A stretch of DNA of 64,000 nt from Lineus longissimus (GCF_910592395.1 NC_088325.1:14014109-14078108); one strand, 5' to 3'; positions 50,866 to 63,240 are shown, counted from the first letter of the stretch. Made by a program: numbers and translations. The notes: a model not told the origin generated them from the letters alone.

Positions 50866-51913
50866 TAGTAACTGCCAGGAGTGAAAGTATAGGTTAACCG
50901 TTGAACAATCCGGCGAGTGATATAACTCTCTCAGGAAGAGCGCAATAGCGAGGGCATGATTACACGAGGGCTTAAAGTGAATACAAGAATCGTGTTTCTC
51001 CACGAGTATACCTAAGACAAATATTGAGGAATAGATAGATGTGCCTCCCTTGGGGAATCATTATTCCCGTATAAATGTCCCTGACATACGCAATGTTATA
51101 AGTGATTTCGCAGCATATCCGGTTAAAGGCCATGTTCAGACAATTGACTCTCTAGGCCTGTGTTATTGCGGCTTCGTTAGTTGGAAGTTATATTCTGGAG
51201 TGTTTAGACACATCGATTTGGATTACTCTATCCTGGACAAGTTGCTGGATATAGAATGGTTAGTATCTTTTACTGTCTTACTAATGAGATTGTTTTTGAG
51301 GACAATGTCAGGTCAACGTGGGGATGAAGAAGACATATTACTCGTTAAGCAGTCAAGTTGAAGAACGAGAGTTCACTTCATGGTATAACTGTGACACCAA
51401 ATTATCCGATGGAAAACATTCATATGATAGTCTTCTCAATTGAAAAAAGCGGGGATGGAGAACAGTCCTTGACTATTTTCGTCATGTAATAATGTTCTTG
51501 TGGAACGAGGGTATGGAAATGGTTTGTGGATGACTTCCCAGCCCGATATAGGTGAGATGTTAGGCGTTGGTGTAGAAGTTTAAAATGTCCTAGGATAGAA
51601 TGCCCGGGAAACAAAGGATCTATTATGCGCTTCAATCTCTGAGCTATTGACGGTCAGGGTCGTCTCTATAGAACCATATTGCAGAATATGATAGGGCCGG
51701 ACACTTTTTCCAGGGGGGCATTTGTTACTGTTACACCGGTATGGAATCCACTACATTTTAGGTTCCGACAGTTATGTTTTCCTTGATAAGGCGATGAGAG
51801 GCAATGTTCTTGTTTTTCCGTTGTTAGAAAGACATCCGCCCAGATGTTGTCGCCGCTCAGTCAAAAAAAATAAGCAAAATAACAAAGCAGTCTGTTTCTT
51901 CCCTCTCCTTTCA

Positions 51914-54900
51914 GGATTTATTCTACGGGGCCTTGGTCTTGCTGGCCCTTGTCTACGCCGGGCCTTCATTACAGGTAAGAACAGGGCATCCAATAGGGTA
52001 TGGATAGATACCCCTCAAAACTGTATGGTCGTCGCTGCTGTATGATTATCACTATCACAGCCATGGCGTACAGTCACGGACAAAGGTTTTTGAGCTTTTG
52101 AAAAACCTGTAATTTTCGACCATCACAAATATGCACCCCGTAGAACTTTTTCACAAAAACCATTTGTTTTTTTTTCATTTTACCAAAAACATTTGCCGTT
52201 GTTGTCTATTTGTGTTGGCTGAAAAATGATAAAAGCTTTTCAAAAGCTTTTCAGAAGCTCAAAAACTTCATTATATCTAGGAATGTACTCGGATTGCGAA
52301 ACCTACCACTATGACAGTCTAACACCCGCGTATTTTATATTCGGCCGAGCAGAACTCAAGCCTTCAATATCGTGACGGACCCGCTGATTAAAGCAGTTAT
52401 AATGTTCCATGCTCAAGTCTCCAATTAGTTCGGCATGACACCCTGAGTATAGTATTTGAGCGCGGAAAACTTCTGGCATCAACGCCGCCTCAACAAATCT
52501 TTTCGCGAGGGATGGTTCGCGTGGTCTCCTATTACATTTACCGACATATCATCAATCGATGTAATATTAGAAGCAACATTTAGACGAGGTTCTTTTTCTT
52601 ATTCATTTTGAATGGTACCTCGTTCTTGCTGACGAGAAATACCAAAAATCTTGAACTCGCTTCCTAGTTTGGCCAGTCATTATACATGTGCAAGCTTTCA
52701 CACTTGGACAAATTTCTGTCAAATACATGTAGCTCCGTGTTTATACGCTAACTAGCTGCAGTTTGGAGTAAATACCATAAGTTTGAAGATGAGGGTTACA
52801 ATCTCTTCTGTTTGACTTGCCGAGATTAGCTGAAGACAGTAAGCTAACATCCTGAGATTCGGCCTTTTTGACCTGTTCAAAATATAGACAGGCACCGCTG
52901 TTTAGTAGGCCAGGATGGTAAGCTAATGAACCGACGGCCTGAAGCACCAACATGAACATAGGCACCGCCATTTTTTAGGTAAGAAACAGCCCAGACTAAT
53001 TAATTCATAAGTCGACAAAAATACTATAAGATTTATTGTCTTATGGAAAGAAATCTCGCCTGCGTCGAACAGTAGTTTTTTTAAGTTGGGAGATTGGATG
53101 CACATTGCCGATGAACGCGGGAATTGATTTCTACATCATGAAATACAGGGAAGCTAGTTTAAAAAAGTCATACTGCCGTGCATATTAAAGTGTGTTGGAG
53201 AATGCTTTTTGATTTTAAGTGCATGGACCAAGATGGTTGTCTAAATCAACTTTGTGAGAAAGCCCCTGGAGAATTCTATCTCCTGCTGTCTCATCAAATT
53301 TAAAATGTCAACGATGGCTTCGTCGTTCGATTCCCCTTGGGATATTACTTTGCCGAGAACTTCTTATCGTAGCAGTAGGCTGATAAAGTTGAATTATGAA
53401 ATTGGGAATAAACATATGGATAAACGATGGATCCTATAATATGTATCTTACGAAGTTACCAATGATTATGAAATTATGACTCTTGAGGCTTAAGGTTAAC
53501 TATGCGCAGGAATACCAATCGCTGTCTGCACGTAGAATATGCAATGGAACGCACCATGAGATGCTACATCGTTGTGTACGCACATGCTTGAGATATTATC
53601 GTGGGGGTTGTTTTTATAAAAGCATAAGAGAATGCAGACTTCCCCAAAAAAACACTGTACATTTTGTACAATACGGCATATCAACGAATATGATAAATGG
53701 CCAAACAATTACAAGACAAACTAGGCCAGTGATAAATATTTTATGGTATTTTTTCTCAAGTTGGCGTCAATTTTGATTGTCATCTGCTAATTAGGGCACG
53801 ACCCCGTTAAATTAATGGGATTTCGGTGGAAAAAAGCACTAAAGGCAAGAAGAATGTTCTTTGTATCAGTATGTTGTGTTTAGTGTTGTACGGGACCTGT
53901 AAACATGTTTGAAGTTGAACTGAAGGTTCAAACCGTCAGAAGCCAAGGTAAAAGCGAACCACGATCTCTGCATCGCTGTTTGATGACAGAACTCCATTAT
54001 TGGACCGATGAGATGTGGAAAAAAGGATCATAGCAAAGGTGCACTAATATTATCGCGTTTTGACTGAGTTGACTGATTCCATCAAAGAACGTTGAGCGTC
54101 TTTATAACGCCGCCTCGAGGAGACGCGTGACTTATCACTCCATCCAAAGTTATTTGACAGTTTTGCTTTCTTCGGTATCAGTCATAGTTTGTAAAGTTCG
54201 GGTTCAGGGACTCTCATCAAGATAATAATGATACTGATAATGATATCAATAATAATAATAAGCACAAAAAGAATACGAATGTACATGAATGAATAGATAA
54301 CAACAAAATGAAGAGAAAAAGAGAGAAATATTTTGTGGATTCACGGGGAGTCGAACCCGCGACCACTTGATCGAAAGTCCAGCATTCTAACCGTTGAGCC
54401 ACCAAGGCTTTCATGTCAGGGTGAAGATTTGTTATTAGGCAGTTATCGCATCCCCTATATGAACAACGTAGTGCGAACTGCGAAGGTCTGTCGTGTCAAC
54501 AAGTCCTAAAAACAGGTAAATAAAAGTGAATGTCGTCAATCCTCTCTCAGTTGGCTTGGCTGACTATCATGATCTATCTCCTCACGAGATGCAGGAGAGG
54601 GCACGATTGACTGAGCCGAGTCAAGATTGACCATATCATGCCGGCGAGCCGGTATCACAACACGGCGAAGCATCGGTGTAGGCGGTGGCTTTGTACCCTC
54701 AGTGAATTGATCCGGCAGAGAATACCACGAAACCCCCAACAATCCATTCAAATCATCCAAAATATCGGGCAATGCGACGAAGCAGCGATCTGGGTGGTGG
54801 CTATCATGAAGATAGCGCGACCCAACAAGCGAATGAAATGTCGTTTTTCGCTTTGCATCAAAACACAATCATATCTGATAATAGGCCGTATAGAAATCCA

Positions 54901-57900
54901 ATGTAGACGTAGAAAACGATAATGCAACCGCTGTATGACCAATTAAGCCAGGGCCATAATCCCCTGGTGGATTCTCCTCATAATGTTCTGATGGTGACCG
55001 CAGTCCCTGGAGACTAGCTAATGAGCCGTACACGCATATCAGTGGGTTCTCCGCTGATGGATTGGGTCGCCGTTCTCAAACCCACCGGCGATCTTGCAAT
55101 TAGGAGTGGAGTCAGGAATGCATACATCGCAGCTAAATATGCTACGCTGGTATATACTCAGGTTGCTATCGTCTGAATTGGCCCTAACTTTCATTGAAAG
55201 TATAGTTTGTTACCTGGCGGGGTTGGTTCTACCAATCCTTATGCCTTTATATGAAGATCCATCCCTGATTACCATTTCAATTTGATAATGGAAACAACCA
55301 GCTAAATGAAATTGAACGTTAAGCTTTTTTCTCTCTTCTGAAGCCATTCAATCAGTGTCAGAGATAATTGACATGTCAATCTCCTGATTAGGCTGTCAAT
55401 CAAATTAGGCGACGACATGATCAATTTGAAAACTGATCATTCTTTGGATCCGAATCCCTCTCTAAGGAATTCTCTGAAAATCCTTTATGAAATGGAGAAT
55501 TTTGACAGTCCTCTTTGAGTCTTCTTCTTTCACGAGTTGATTTCACTGATTTGGCAAAATACCAACAGATTCAATTTTTTTATAATGTTTCGCTGCGCAG
55601 TTCTATTCGCAACAGTTTAATTGCAAGGATGCTGTAACATTCTCGTCTTTTTCTTTTTAGGGAGCCTCTGCAAACAGACACGGTGAGTGACGTTTTATTC
55701 TCTGGGATCAAAACACCACAAAGCCGATGACAGACTATATGAACCGGCAATACTGGGGAGGAGACGATCCCGTCCTCCGCAGCGGGGGCAACCGGCGGAT
55801 ACAGAGCGTAGCTCTTCGGTGATATATCCACCTGAATTGCAACTGACAATCAGCGACAGTCAACCCCAATTTATAGAGGAATTCCCTGTGTCTCGGAAAC
55901 GGATATGAATTTGATGGCAGGCAATCTCCGTTTCCAATATCACAATATTTGCCTGCTTTGTGAAACTGTCAGACTCACTCAGTTAATATCTATCAGTAGA
56001 AGACATCTGCCGCACTTGAGATTGGTCTGTATGTGATTCAAAACACCAATTGGTATCAGTTTGAATAAGATTCGCGTGAAAGGTTTGGGACGTTTCGGGT
56101 TGCTGTTTCACCGCATCGTTTAGCGTTCGCCATTAATGGGTTGAAGTCAGACGTGTTTCGCAGTTTTGTGTCCAAGCTTCAGGGGTTGCAGTGGTCTGAC
56201 TGAACCGATTCAAACAGCAACACCAGCAATGGGTGAGAAAGGGTTGGGTACTTTGCAAACATAATCAGACGCTTGAACTGATTTGCTAACTGAGAAAGAG
56301 GCTTATTCCCCCAACAGCAAATGTTAAACAAATTGACAGTCAATTCGAGTCCTCAAGCTTTGAATGATCGATGGCCCTGCCTGAGTGACGGTCAACAGCA
56401 GACCAGAATCCAATCCCGGCGGAGCTGACGACTCAGAATCGGAATACTTATCGCCAAACGGAATCTATTTATACAGCGCCAATCCGTACGTACCAATGTG
56501 ATGGGGATCACCACTGTCATACCAATCTGCAGACCACTTCGACCAATTCCACTACAGTTAATTTGATAATAGACCGCAGACGACTCCAGCAGCCGATATC
56601 TCTCCCAGTTCCAAGAACAGTTAGTGCGATGTGAAAAAATCCCTCACACGGCAACTGAATTGAAATGAAAATTAAATTGACAAGGCATCACTGTGAAATT
56701 TATTCAAACATCCGTGTTTGACAAAATAGATTTAATAATGTCATCTTTAAGACACGTTCAATATGTTTCGATATAATTTACCGCACAGTAGGCTCGATGT
56801 TGGCGTGGAAAAATATTTTAGAGCCCGGATGTGCCTTCGCCATGATACTGGCGGCCATCTTACGTATTCATTACTGGAAAATAAAGGCATTCTTAGAAAT
56901 GCTTTATCGCATATCAGAATTAAGAAGGTGATGAAATTGACAAGGGACGGAAAAAATCTAATTCCAAACATCAGATTATGACAGGTCTTTTCTAGACAGC
57001 ATCGATGGAGCCCGACACCGGATTGTATTTTTCCCCAGTAGAATAGCTCCGTTCATTTTAGTCGCCGGAGAATGATAATAGTCGGAGCATGCAGAAATTG
57101 CAGATAATCGTCGGAGATGATGTTATGGAGGTAATTGCTGGTTCCTTGTTTTCTCTCACTCCGCCCATGAACAAAGCACCAAAATCAGTTGTCCCGCCAC
57201 GCGAAGGTTGCCGAATGGAATCCCTCTCCTCATGGTTTTATTGTCGGCGCAAGGCAGTACATTTTTGACATGTTACTGCATTGGCAATTCTAATGAGAGA
57301 CTTTTTCACCCCAGAGCGGAATAATGAACTACTAAGGCAGTAGAGATATCCATTCAAGCAAGCATTCATATTGACCATGATGAGGAAAACGTCGTTCAGT
57401 AGTTGCATCGCCATGGCAAACTGGCAAGTAATTTCATATTGCCAACCGGGAAGTAATTTTGCTACGTCAATAAGCAGTAAAATGTATAGAGGAGCGACAA
57501 GACACAGATACATGAAAGAGACTAAGAGGCACATCATTGTGATTTGACGATCCTTAGCGCCCTGTGAAGTATTTTGCTGACCGGTTCCACCCATTTGTTT
57601 CCGAGACTTCGCTGATCTCGCCATGCTGATGATGATAGTTGTATTACAAATAACCAAAATGGCAAACGGAACGTACACGACTAATGTATTTTCCTTGATG
57701 ATAACAGCATCTAAAACGGCTTTCCAGTTCGCACCCTCTACCCTATAACGACAACGGCCACCGTAGCTTACCCCGAAGACGATGGCTTCGATAGGTATTA
57801 AAAGACAAAATACTATTAAACACGAAAGCGCAATGGCGGCTTTCCTGACCATGAAGAGTTGGACTGCTTTGAGTGGAACTGTAACAGCTACAGCCCGCTC

Positions 57901-60091
57901 TATAGTCAGTAACAGTAAGGTGTATGTCTGGAAATAGTCCTGGACAACAAAAAAATAAACAGTGAGTTTACAAAACAAATCGCTTGTCTCTATCGGAGAC
58001 CAGGACTCCACGAATCTCCTTGTGATGTAGATGGTCTCACAACATGCGAGTACCGTCATGTAAAGGTACGCCGAGCTCTTCCCGGCCTTTGGCGCGCACC
58101 CAAGAAGAGCCAGCCCGTTACCTATGTAACACAACGGGACGAGGACTAAAAACGAGTGATAATATATTTCCTGGGAGATCTTGAGTAGAAGCGACAGGTA
58201 GGGTTCAATGAAGAATCTTCTACGGTCGCATACCAGCTCACGAGCAGTCGAGGTAAGGTCAAGGATAGGTGTGGTGACGTCATCACCTCGCCAGCTCCCA
58301 TTGGCCAGCTCGTGACCTTGACCTTGTGGTGTGATTGACTCCATCTTGTTTGCACTAAATCAACCCTTAAGTATTGGTTGCAACAAATGCATTTGTCGGT
58401 GATGAAACGACGTCAAGAAATTAACGGAAAGAAACAAGAATTTGAAGGAAATCGAAAATCTTGATCCGTTTGTTGCTGCGTGAATGGAAATGCATGTACC
58501 AAGAATGACAGTGTTTGCTTTATGTACTAATTTCATCTGAAAAGTTAGGAAGCAAAGCTGACACTATCGTAAGAGATCGTATTCATCTTTTGAGTTGTAG
58601 AGGGAACGCTTGGAAGAAGGATTTAACATTATGTAGCCTTCGTTGTTGTTACTTCACGCGTCCATCAGTCAACGTCGGCGAAGGCTGCTCCAAGATTACC
58701 TTGACGCCACGAGGACCTGTCAGAGCATCGAGCATAAAAAATCTTCAGGCTGAGGCGCAGTACATCCCCAATCGAAATGCGCCTATGGTTCTCTGTTGGT
58801 TCGTTTTTGGGCTTCACCAGATCGACGACCCTTGCCCAGTTAGAAACTTTGATAAACTGAGCAGGAAGACGGGGAAATGTTTGGAGAAGGAGTGCTACGC
58901 GCTGGACTCTTTACTGTGCCCGTGTTAAGTCTTGGCATTCCGAGGGAGACTGGCCTGGGCAGTTTGACGTGGAACAGCAATATGGGATATAGAACTGCGC
59001 TAGTGAACCTTGGTGATTCTCATAACTGAGCTTGTCAACATGGGAAAGATATGTTATTTGTGTTATCAACAGGATGGAATGGCGTTTTTGGGTTTGATTC
59101 ACAACGTGTGTTCATTTGGAGAAAGGACTTCTTAATACACTGTGCAGAGCACACAAAATCAGATTGAGTCAATTGGAGTCAAATGCTCATTTCGTGCGCA
59201 CTCCACAGAATGGCAAACGTTACAAGAAGATTCCTCCAGTATATATTACAGACAAGTTAGGAAAATGCGATAACATATAAAAAAAGCTATTTCGCTGAAA
59301 ACTCCAGATTGATACTTTCTTTCCGCTTGACTTATCGGAACTGTTATCGTAACGTTTTAGAAAATTGCTCTTGGCGATTCGCTGAGCTTCAAAGGTACGT
59401 TTTCCGATTACTCCTGATCGAATTGCGCTGGCGAATGGTAGTGGTTGGGAAAATATACACCTGGGACACTTCCCTGGCTATTTTTCTGTCTCGCTATCAC
59501 TATTTTCCCGGTTGATGGTCGTTCATATAGAGTAAAAACTCCAGAGTTCCATCCTGCGCCCGCACAATATAGATGCAAAATGGAATGAGATGATTTCGAT
59601 TGTGCAAACAACTTGAAACCATGACACCTAACCCAACAATTATCAGACACAGTAGACCAGTAACGGCAGAATTGCCCGAGGCTTCAGCGGCCAACCCTGT
59701 AGCAAAGTAATTACATCAACACCACGTAAAAACACATTGCTGGCTATGTTATTGATCTGAATTTGTTGTATCAGTGTAGATAACCTACAGATTACCCGTA
59801 CAGAGCGGAAAATGTATAAATGTCTAATGCACTAGATATGCACTGTTACACTTGTTTTTTTTATCATTACAGCTGACAAGATATGCGAAAATGTCTTCTG
59901 CGGTGCTGGCCGTGAGTGCGCCCCGGCAGATCACGACACCCCGACTTGCGTCTGCCAGGCGGAGTGTCCGCCTCACAACCACCCCGTCTGTGCCAGCGAC
60001 CACAATACCTACATCAACCACTGCGAGATGCACAGGGCTGCCTGTTTGAAGGGGGTGAAGATACACAAGAAATACAACGGGTCATGTCTCG
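51914..60091 (+). CDS. FSTL1: Follistatin-related protein (FSTL1-like), partial gene model
   Basis: Three exons fit in phase: 51914-51973 (DLFYGALVLLALVYAGPSLQ, a signal-peptide core), a 22-bp microexon 55661-55682 (GASANRH) and 59873-60091. The last encodes ADKICENVFCGAGRECAPAD, then PTCVCQAECPPHNHPVCAS, NTYINHCEMHRAACLKGVKI and NGSCL, a follistatin-N plus Kazal module with ten cysteines. KICxNVFCGAGREC is the FSTL1 signature. FSTL1 is a secreted glycoprotein that modulates BMP/TGF-beta signalling. The initiator exon upstream and the later EF-hand and VWC exons were not found; the gene may continue past the window or be shortened. The Kazal exon is certain, the linkage to the first two exons is inference from phase and order. 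Confidence 0.75.
52082..52275. mobile_element. Inverted-repeat element, AAGGTTTTTGAGCTTTT family (copy 1)
   Basis: Begins AAGGTTTTTGAGCTTTTGAA and ends in AGAAGCTCAAAAACTT, with the internal words ATATGCACCCC and GTTGGCTGAAAAA. These are shared with copies at about 62316-62465 and 62915-63120. Confidence 0.7.
54220..54415 (-). mobile_element. tRNA-derived SINE or tRNA relic
   Basis: The minus-strand text has a good A box (TGGCTCAACGG) and B box (GGTTCGACTCC) with tRNA spacing, around CTGGACTTTCGATCAAG. The acceptor stem does not pair (GCCTTGG against GAATCCA), so it is not a functional tRNA. It runs into a pyrimidine-rich then (ATT)n/(ATC)n tail, as a SINE would. Confidence 0.6.
54536..54868 (-). 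CDS. Unrecognised open reading frame, 110 codons
   Basis: An open frame inside the follistatin-like gene region, minus strand, with ordinary-looking composition (for example LPDILDDLNGLLGVSWYSLP) but no domain I recognise and no supporting neighbours. It may be part of an unknown gene or chance. Confidence 0.2.
   Translation of the reverse strand: MCFDAKRKTTFHSLVGSRYLHDSHHPDRCFVALPDILDDLNGLLGVSWYSLPDQFTEGTKPPPTPMLRRVVIPARRHDMVNLDSAQSIVPSPASREEIDHDSQPSQLRED
55661..55682 (+). CDS. Candidate 22-bp microexon of the follistatin-like gene
   Basis: A long pyrimidine tract ends in AG at 55660, and GTGAGT begins at 55683. It reads GGA GCC TCT GCA AAC AGA CAC G, entering in phase 0 and leaving in phase 1, exactly what is needed between the signal-peptide exon and the Kazal exon. 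Confidence 0.55.
57237..57242 (-). terminator. Poly(A) signal AATAAA containing the GPCR stop codon
   Basis: On the minus strand CAATAAAACC holds both the stop TAA and the hexamer AATAAA. It may or may not be used. Confidence 0.35.
57238..58344 (-). CDS. Class A (rhodopsin-like) G protein-coupled receptor, intronless, orphan
   Basis: A single 368-codon exon. Seven hydrophobic helices can be traced, from FLVLVPLCYIGNGLALLG (TM1, with the GN motif) to the last near AMQLLNDVFLIMVNMNACLN. The TM3 cysteine (LFCKL) and an extracellular-loop-2 cysteine (GGRCRY) can form the usual disulfide. TM3 ends in ERA in place of DRY, and TM7 has NACLNGYLY in place of NPxxY. The closest general resemblance is to invertebrate peptide receptors of the FMRFamide-receptor-like group; the ligand is unknown. 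The start at 58344 is the first Met, in front of an extracellular N-terminus with one NGS sequon. The gene lies antisense in a follistatin-like intron. The stop TAA is embedded in an AATAAA hexamer. Confidence 0.9.
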   Translation of the reverse strand: MESITPQGQGHELANGSWRGDDVTTPILDLTSTARELVCDRRRFFIEPYLSLLLKISQEIYYHSFLVLVPLCYIGNGLALLGCAPKAGKSSAYLYMTVLACCETIYITRRFVESWSPIETSDLFCKLTVYFFVVQDYFQTYTLLLLTIERAVAVTVPLKAVQLFMVRKAAIALSCLIVFCLLIPIEAIVFGVSYGGRCRYRVEGANWKAVLDAVIIKENTLVVYVPFAILVICNTTIIISMARSAKSRKQMGGTGQQNTSQGAKDRQITMMCLLVSFMYLCLVAPLYILLLIDVAKLLPGWQYEITCQFAMAMQLLNDVFLIMVNMNACLNGYLYCLSSSLFRSGVKKSLIRIANAVTCQKCTALRRQ

Positions 60092-60496
60092 GTAAGTCTA
60101 ATTCAAGTTTTTAGTTAAAGTGTATTTGGTACTGGAGGTGTGTTTAGATTTGAGAGCATACAATGTTTCTTCCTTCCTGGTTTTACCATTTGTTTTCAAT
60201 ACACTCCGCCTGTCGATACCTGGACGTAGAAGTAAAGAAAACCTTATCTTAGGATGTATATTTTCGTGAAATTGATAGCAATGTCGAGCAAAGACCCTGG
60301 TTATGTTACGATTGGTCTGTATCTGGTTGATGTTTTGGCTTCGTGGTAAAAAATAAAGAGCACACAGACACAGCTAAGAAGAAAGAATTTGCCGTTATCA
60401 TGTTCCATTTTGTGACTTGGCGTCCAATGTTTTGTGAAAAACGGTATCTGTTTTCGTGTTCCACGCTTTGTTTGTCCTGACATTCGGAAGGGGGTA

Positions 60497-61435
60497 TGGC
60501 AAGCCAAAGCGGAATTTATTCAAGACTTTAGAATTACCATTCAAGAAGTTAAATATAAGTTCAAGAAGGAAATATATGTTCAAGACTAAAATATGTTCAA
60601 CCTTGAATCAAATGTTTTCAACCTTGAATAAAATATGTTCAACCTTGAATAAAATATGTTCAACCTTGAATAAAATATGTCCAACCTTGAACAAAATATA
60701 TTCAACCTTGAACAAAATATATTCAAGACTCACGTGACCATATTCAAGACGCACGTGACCACAAAATTGATGACGTAGTTGCTCATGTTTTGATGCTTTA
60801 CGGACTTTCCCGAACCCGCGTCCAGACTTTCCCGAACCCATGGTACTTGTGTTGCGTTTCGGAGCTCGAATTGTTCGCACGAGGTTTTGACACATGGTTG
60901 TACACGTACCTAGCCGCCTACACCTGACATGTACTGTAATCCTACACATCATGACATGGATGCCGAGTGAATGTCAGAGTCGATACATGTTTCACAGACA
61001 TATCAGGCAAATTATAGGTTCAAAATGCGCAATGCCTCTCACCTTTCATTCTTAAGGCCGACACCACTGTATCGGATTCTCGTTGTCTTTTGACATGTTT
61101 GAGTGTTTAGGCTATACAGGCAATCAATCATGTCGTGAAACAGAACGCATCAGAAGTACCACAGATTCTACGCTCTACGTCATCAATTTTGTGGTCACGT
61201 GCGTCTTGAATATGGTCACGTGAGTCTTGAATATGGTCACGTGAGTCTTGAATATATTTTGTTCAAGGTTGAATATATTTTGTTCAAGGTTGGACATATT
61301 TTATTCAAGGTTGAACATATTTGATTCAAGGTTGAACATATTTTAGTCTTGAACATATATTTCCTTCTTGAACTTATATTTAACTTCTTGAATGGTTATT
61401 CTAAAGTCTTGAATAAATTCCGCTTTGGCTTGCCA
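60497..61435. mobile_element. 939-bp foldback element with about 280-bp arms, TA duplication
   Basis: Ends TGGCAAGCCAAAGCGGAATT and its inverted copy are flanked by TA (60495-60496 and 61436-61437). The arms mirror each other for about 280 bp. Each arm contains a subrepeat of about 21 bp (TTCAACCTTGAATAAAATAT, several copies) and CACGTG motifs (two left, three right) set in TTCAAGACTCACGTGACC. The central 400 bp is unique and non-coding. The TA duplication suggests a Tc1/mariner-type origin. Confidence 0.88.
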
Positions 61436-62315
61436 TAAGGGGGGGTATAAAAACGGCTTGAGAAGCAGATGCCGTGGTTCTCCTCTAAGTGTTTCTTGTT
61501 CACCTGAGACAAAACGCCGACATCCAGAGACAGCTCCTGTCCTCCGCCACTTCAAGTTGTAATAGGAAAGCAAGGCAACTGACCTTTTTGTCTTCCGATT
61601 CACCGACCAGAAGTCTTCTTCTTTCATTTATGCAAAGTGATGGTTCAAGCCATCATAAGTTCGAGAAACGTACATATTCCAATAGAGTTCTGGTTCTCAT
61701 TTCTGTAAATCTGTCTGTATAGCGACGGAATGAGTTGTTGGCCAAAGCTTTTTCTAGGAGCGTAATATCACTTCTGATCTAGGTTATATCTCACTTTAGG
61801 AAACTAAATAAGAAAACGTTCTAACCGATTGATGATCCTGCTACTACTCGGAAAAGATCGGAATGACCCAATTGATGAATGATCAAAGAAGCTCATTAAC
61901 TAAGATTCATGAGACCATCATGCTGAGTTATGAGACAATTTACCTGATCGGAGTAAATTGGATATCATTCTGTCAATAAAATAGGGAATAACTGTATAAA
62001 ACACAATGTATAAATCATCCCGATCGGAGCAGGACAATAAATCCAAAGAAGAGACTATATACAAGTGCAATTATCCTTTGGCAGCTCTCTTAACTGATGT
62101 AGTACGTGATTAAATAGGTGTATGAGATCCGTTTGTAATAGACTTAAAGTGCGATCCTATTATTTGTGTCATCTTTACCTGCCTCAGGTCTTGTCTCAGA
62201 ATGCCGTATAATGTAACAACATATTGCATTCATTACAACTCTTGGCCAATAACTGACTCATCTGATACTAATGCACCGACAACACATAGATTTCTTCTTT
62301 TAAACAAGATAATAG

Positions 62316-62465
62316 GATGAATATGCACCCCATAAGGGTTTTCAGTGAAATGAAAAAAAACTAATGTTTTTGAACTTGTGAAAAACCTCTTCGGGTGCAT
62401 ATTTGTGTTGGCCGAAAAACCCATAAAATTTTTCCGAAAGCTCAAAAACCTTTATCTTTAGAGTG
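62316..62465. mobile_element. Inverted-repeat element, AAGGTTTTTGAGC family (copy 2)
   Basis: Contains ATATGCACCCCATAAGG, GTTGGCCGAAAAACCCAT and the end AAAGCTCAAAAACCTTTA, shared with copies 1 and 3. Confidence 0.7.
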
Positions 62466-62914
62466 AACCCTGCTATCCACCATGCCTCTTCTATAGAGTA
62501 TCCATCCCGTCTAGAAAATCATTGGTATCGGAATTCTCTGCTGGAAGTCATTTTCTTCCCTTACACTCGCTACACCGCTGCTAGAGGTATCAGTCTCGTC
62601 TAGAAATCACTGTTATCTGGATTCTTATCACAGTATCTGAATCAGTAATTTACTCGACCAAATGAGAGTTAACTGTAGGGCAGGAGTGGGTGTGCATTCT
62701 AACCAGGGAGGCAATCACAGGAGGACATTCTCGTGAGATGGATCATGAATAAGAAAGTTCAATCAGAGAAAGAAAAAGTAGAATATAGACGAATTAAGAC
62801 GGAGTCAGCCAAGATTTCATACCCCTACAGCCGAGTCGTGTTGATGTCCCAGTCGTCGTGTCCGTGGTTCCATCCATACCATTGGCATGAAAACCGAGGC
62901 ACACTTCCAGAAAA

Positions 62915-63120
62915 AAAGGCTTTTGAGCTTTTGTAATACCTTTTTCGCAAACAAAAATATGCACCCCATGAAGGTTTTTCGGTGGAATAAAAATCCCTAA
63001 TGGTTTTTGAGATTCTGAAAAGCTCTTTACTTCGCTGAAAAACCCTCCACAAGATGCTAATTTATGTTGGCTGAAAAACCATTAAAGGGTTTTGAAAAGC
63101 TGAAAAACCTTTATTTCTTA
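62915..63120. mobile_element. Inverted-repeat element, AAGGTTTTTGAGC family (copy 3)
   Basis: Starts near GGCTTTTGAGCTTTTG, contains ATATGCACCCCATGAAGG and GTTGGCTGAAAAACCATTAA, and ends GCTGAAAAACCTTTA. The two arms are roughly inverted copies. Confidence 0.7.
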
Positions 63121-63240
63121 GAGTATAAACGGCTACTGATCGGAAATGTTTAGGTTGTAGCGCTGCGGGGTTAAATGTGATATTGGATGTTAACCTGAGC
63201 CTCTATCGCTGTTGATATCCGACTATAAACTTAAATTTTA

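Larger units (their letters stand above)
47919..51913. other. Divergent spacer between PSMD9 and the follistatin-like gene
   Basis: Contains the PSMD9 promoter and, further right, the first exon and promoter of the follistatin-like gene, which could not be located. It holds a hAT-like MITE (48761-49185) and a tiny TA-flanked MITE (50779-50865). Small frames such as minus 48220-48597 match no family. Confidence 0.5.

Noticed and set aside
54340-54415. Functional tRNA gene on the minus strand
   Set aside because: A and B boxes are present but the acceptor arm does not pair, and a SINE-like tail follows.
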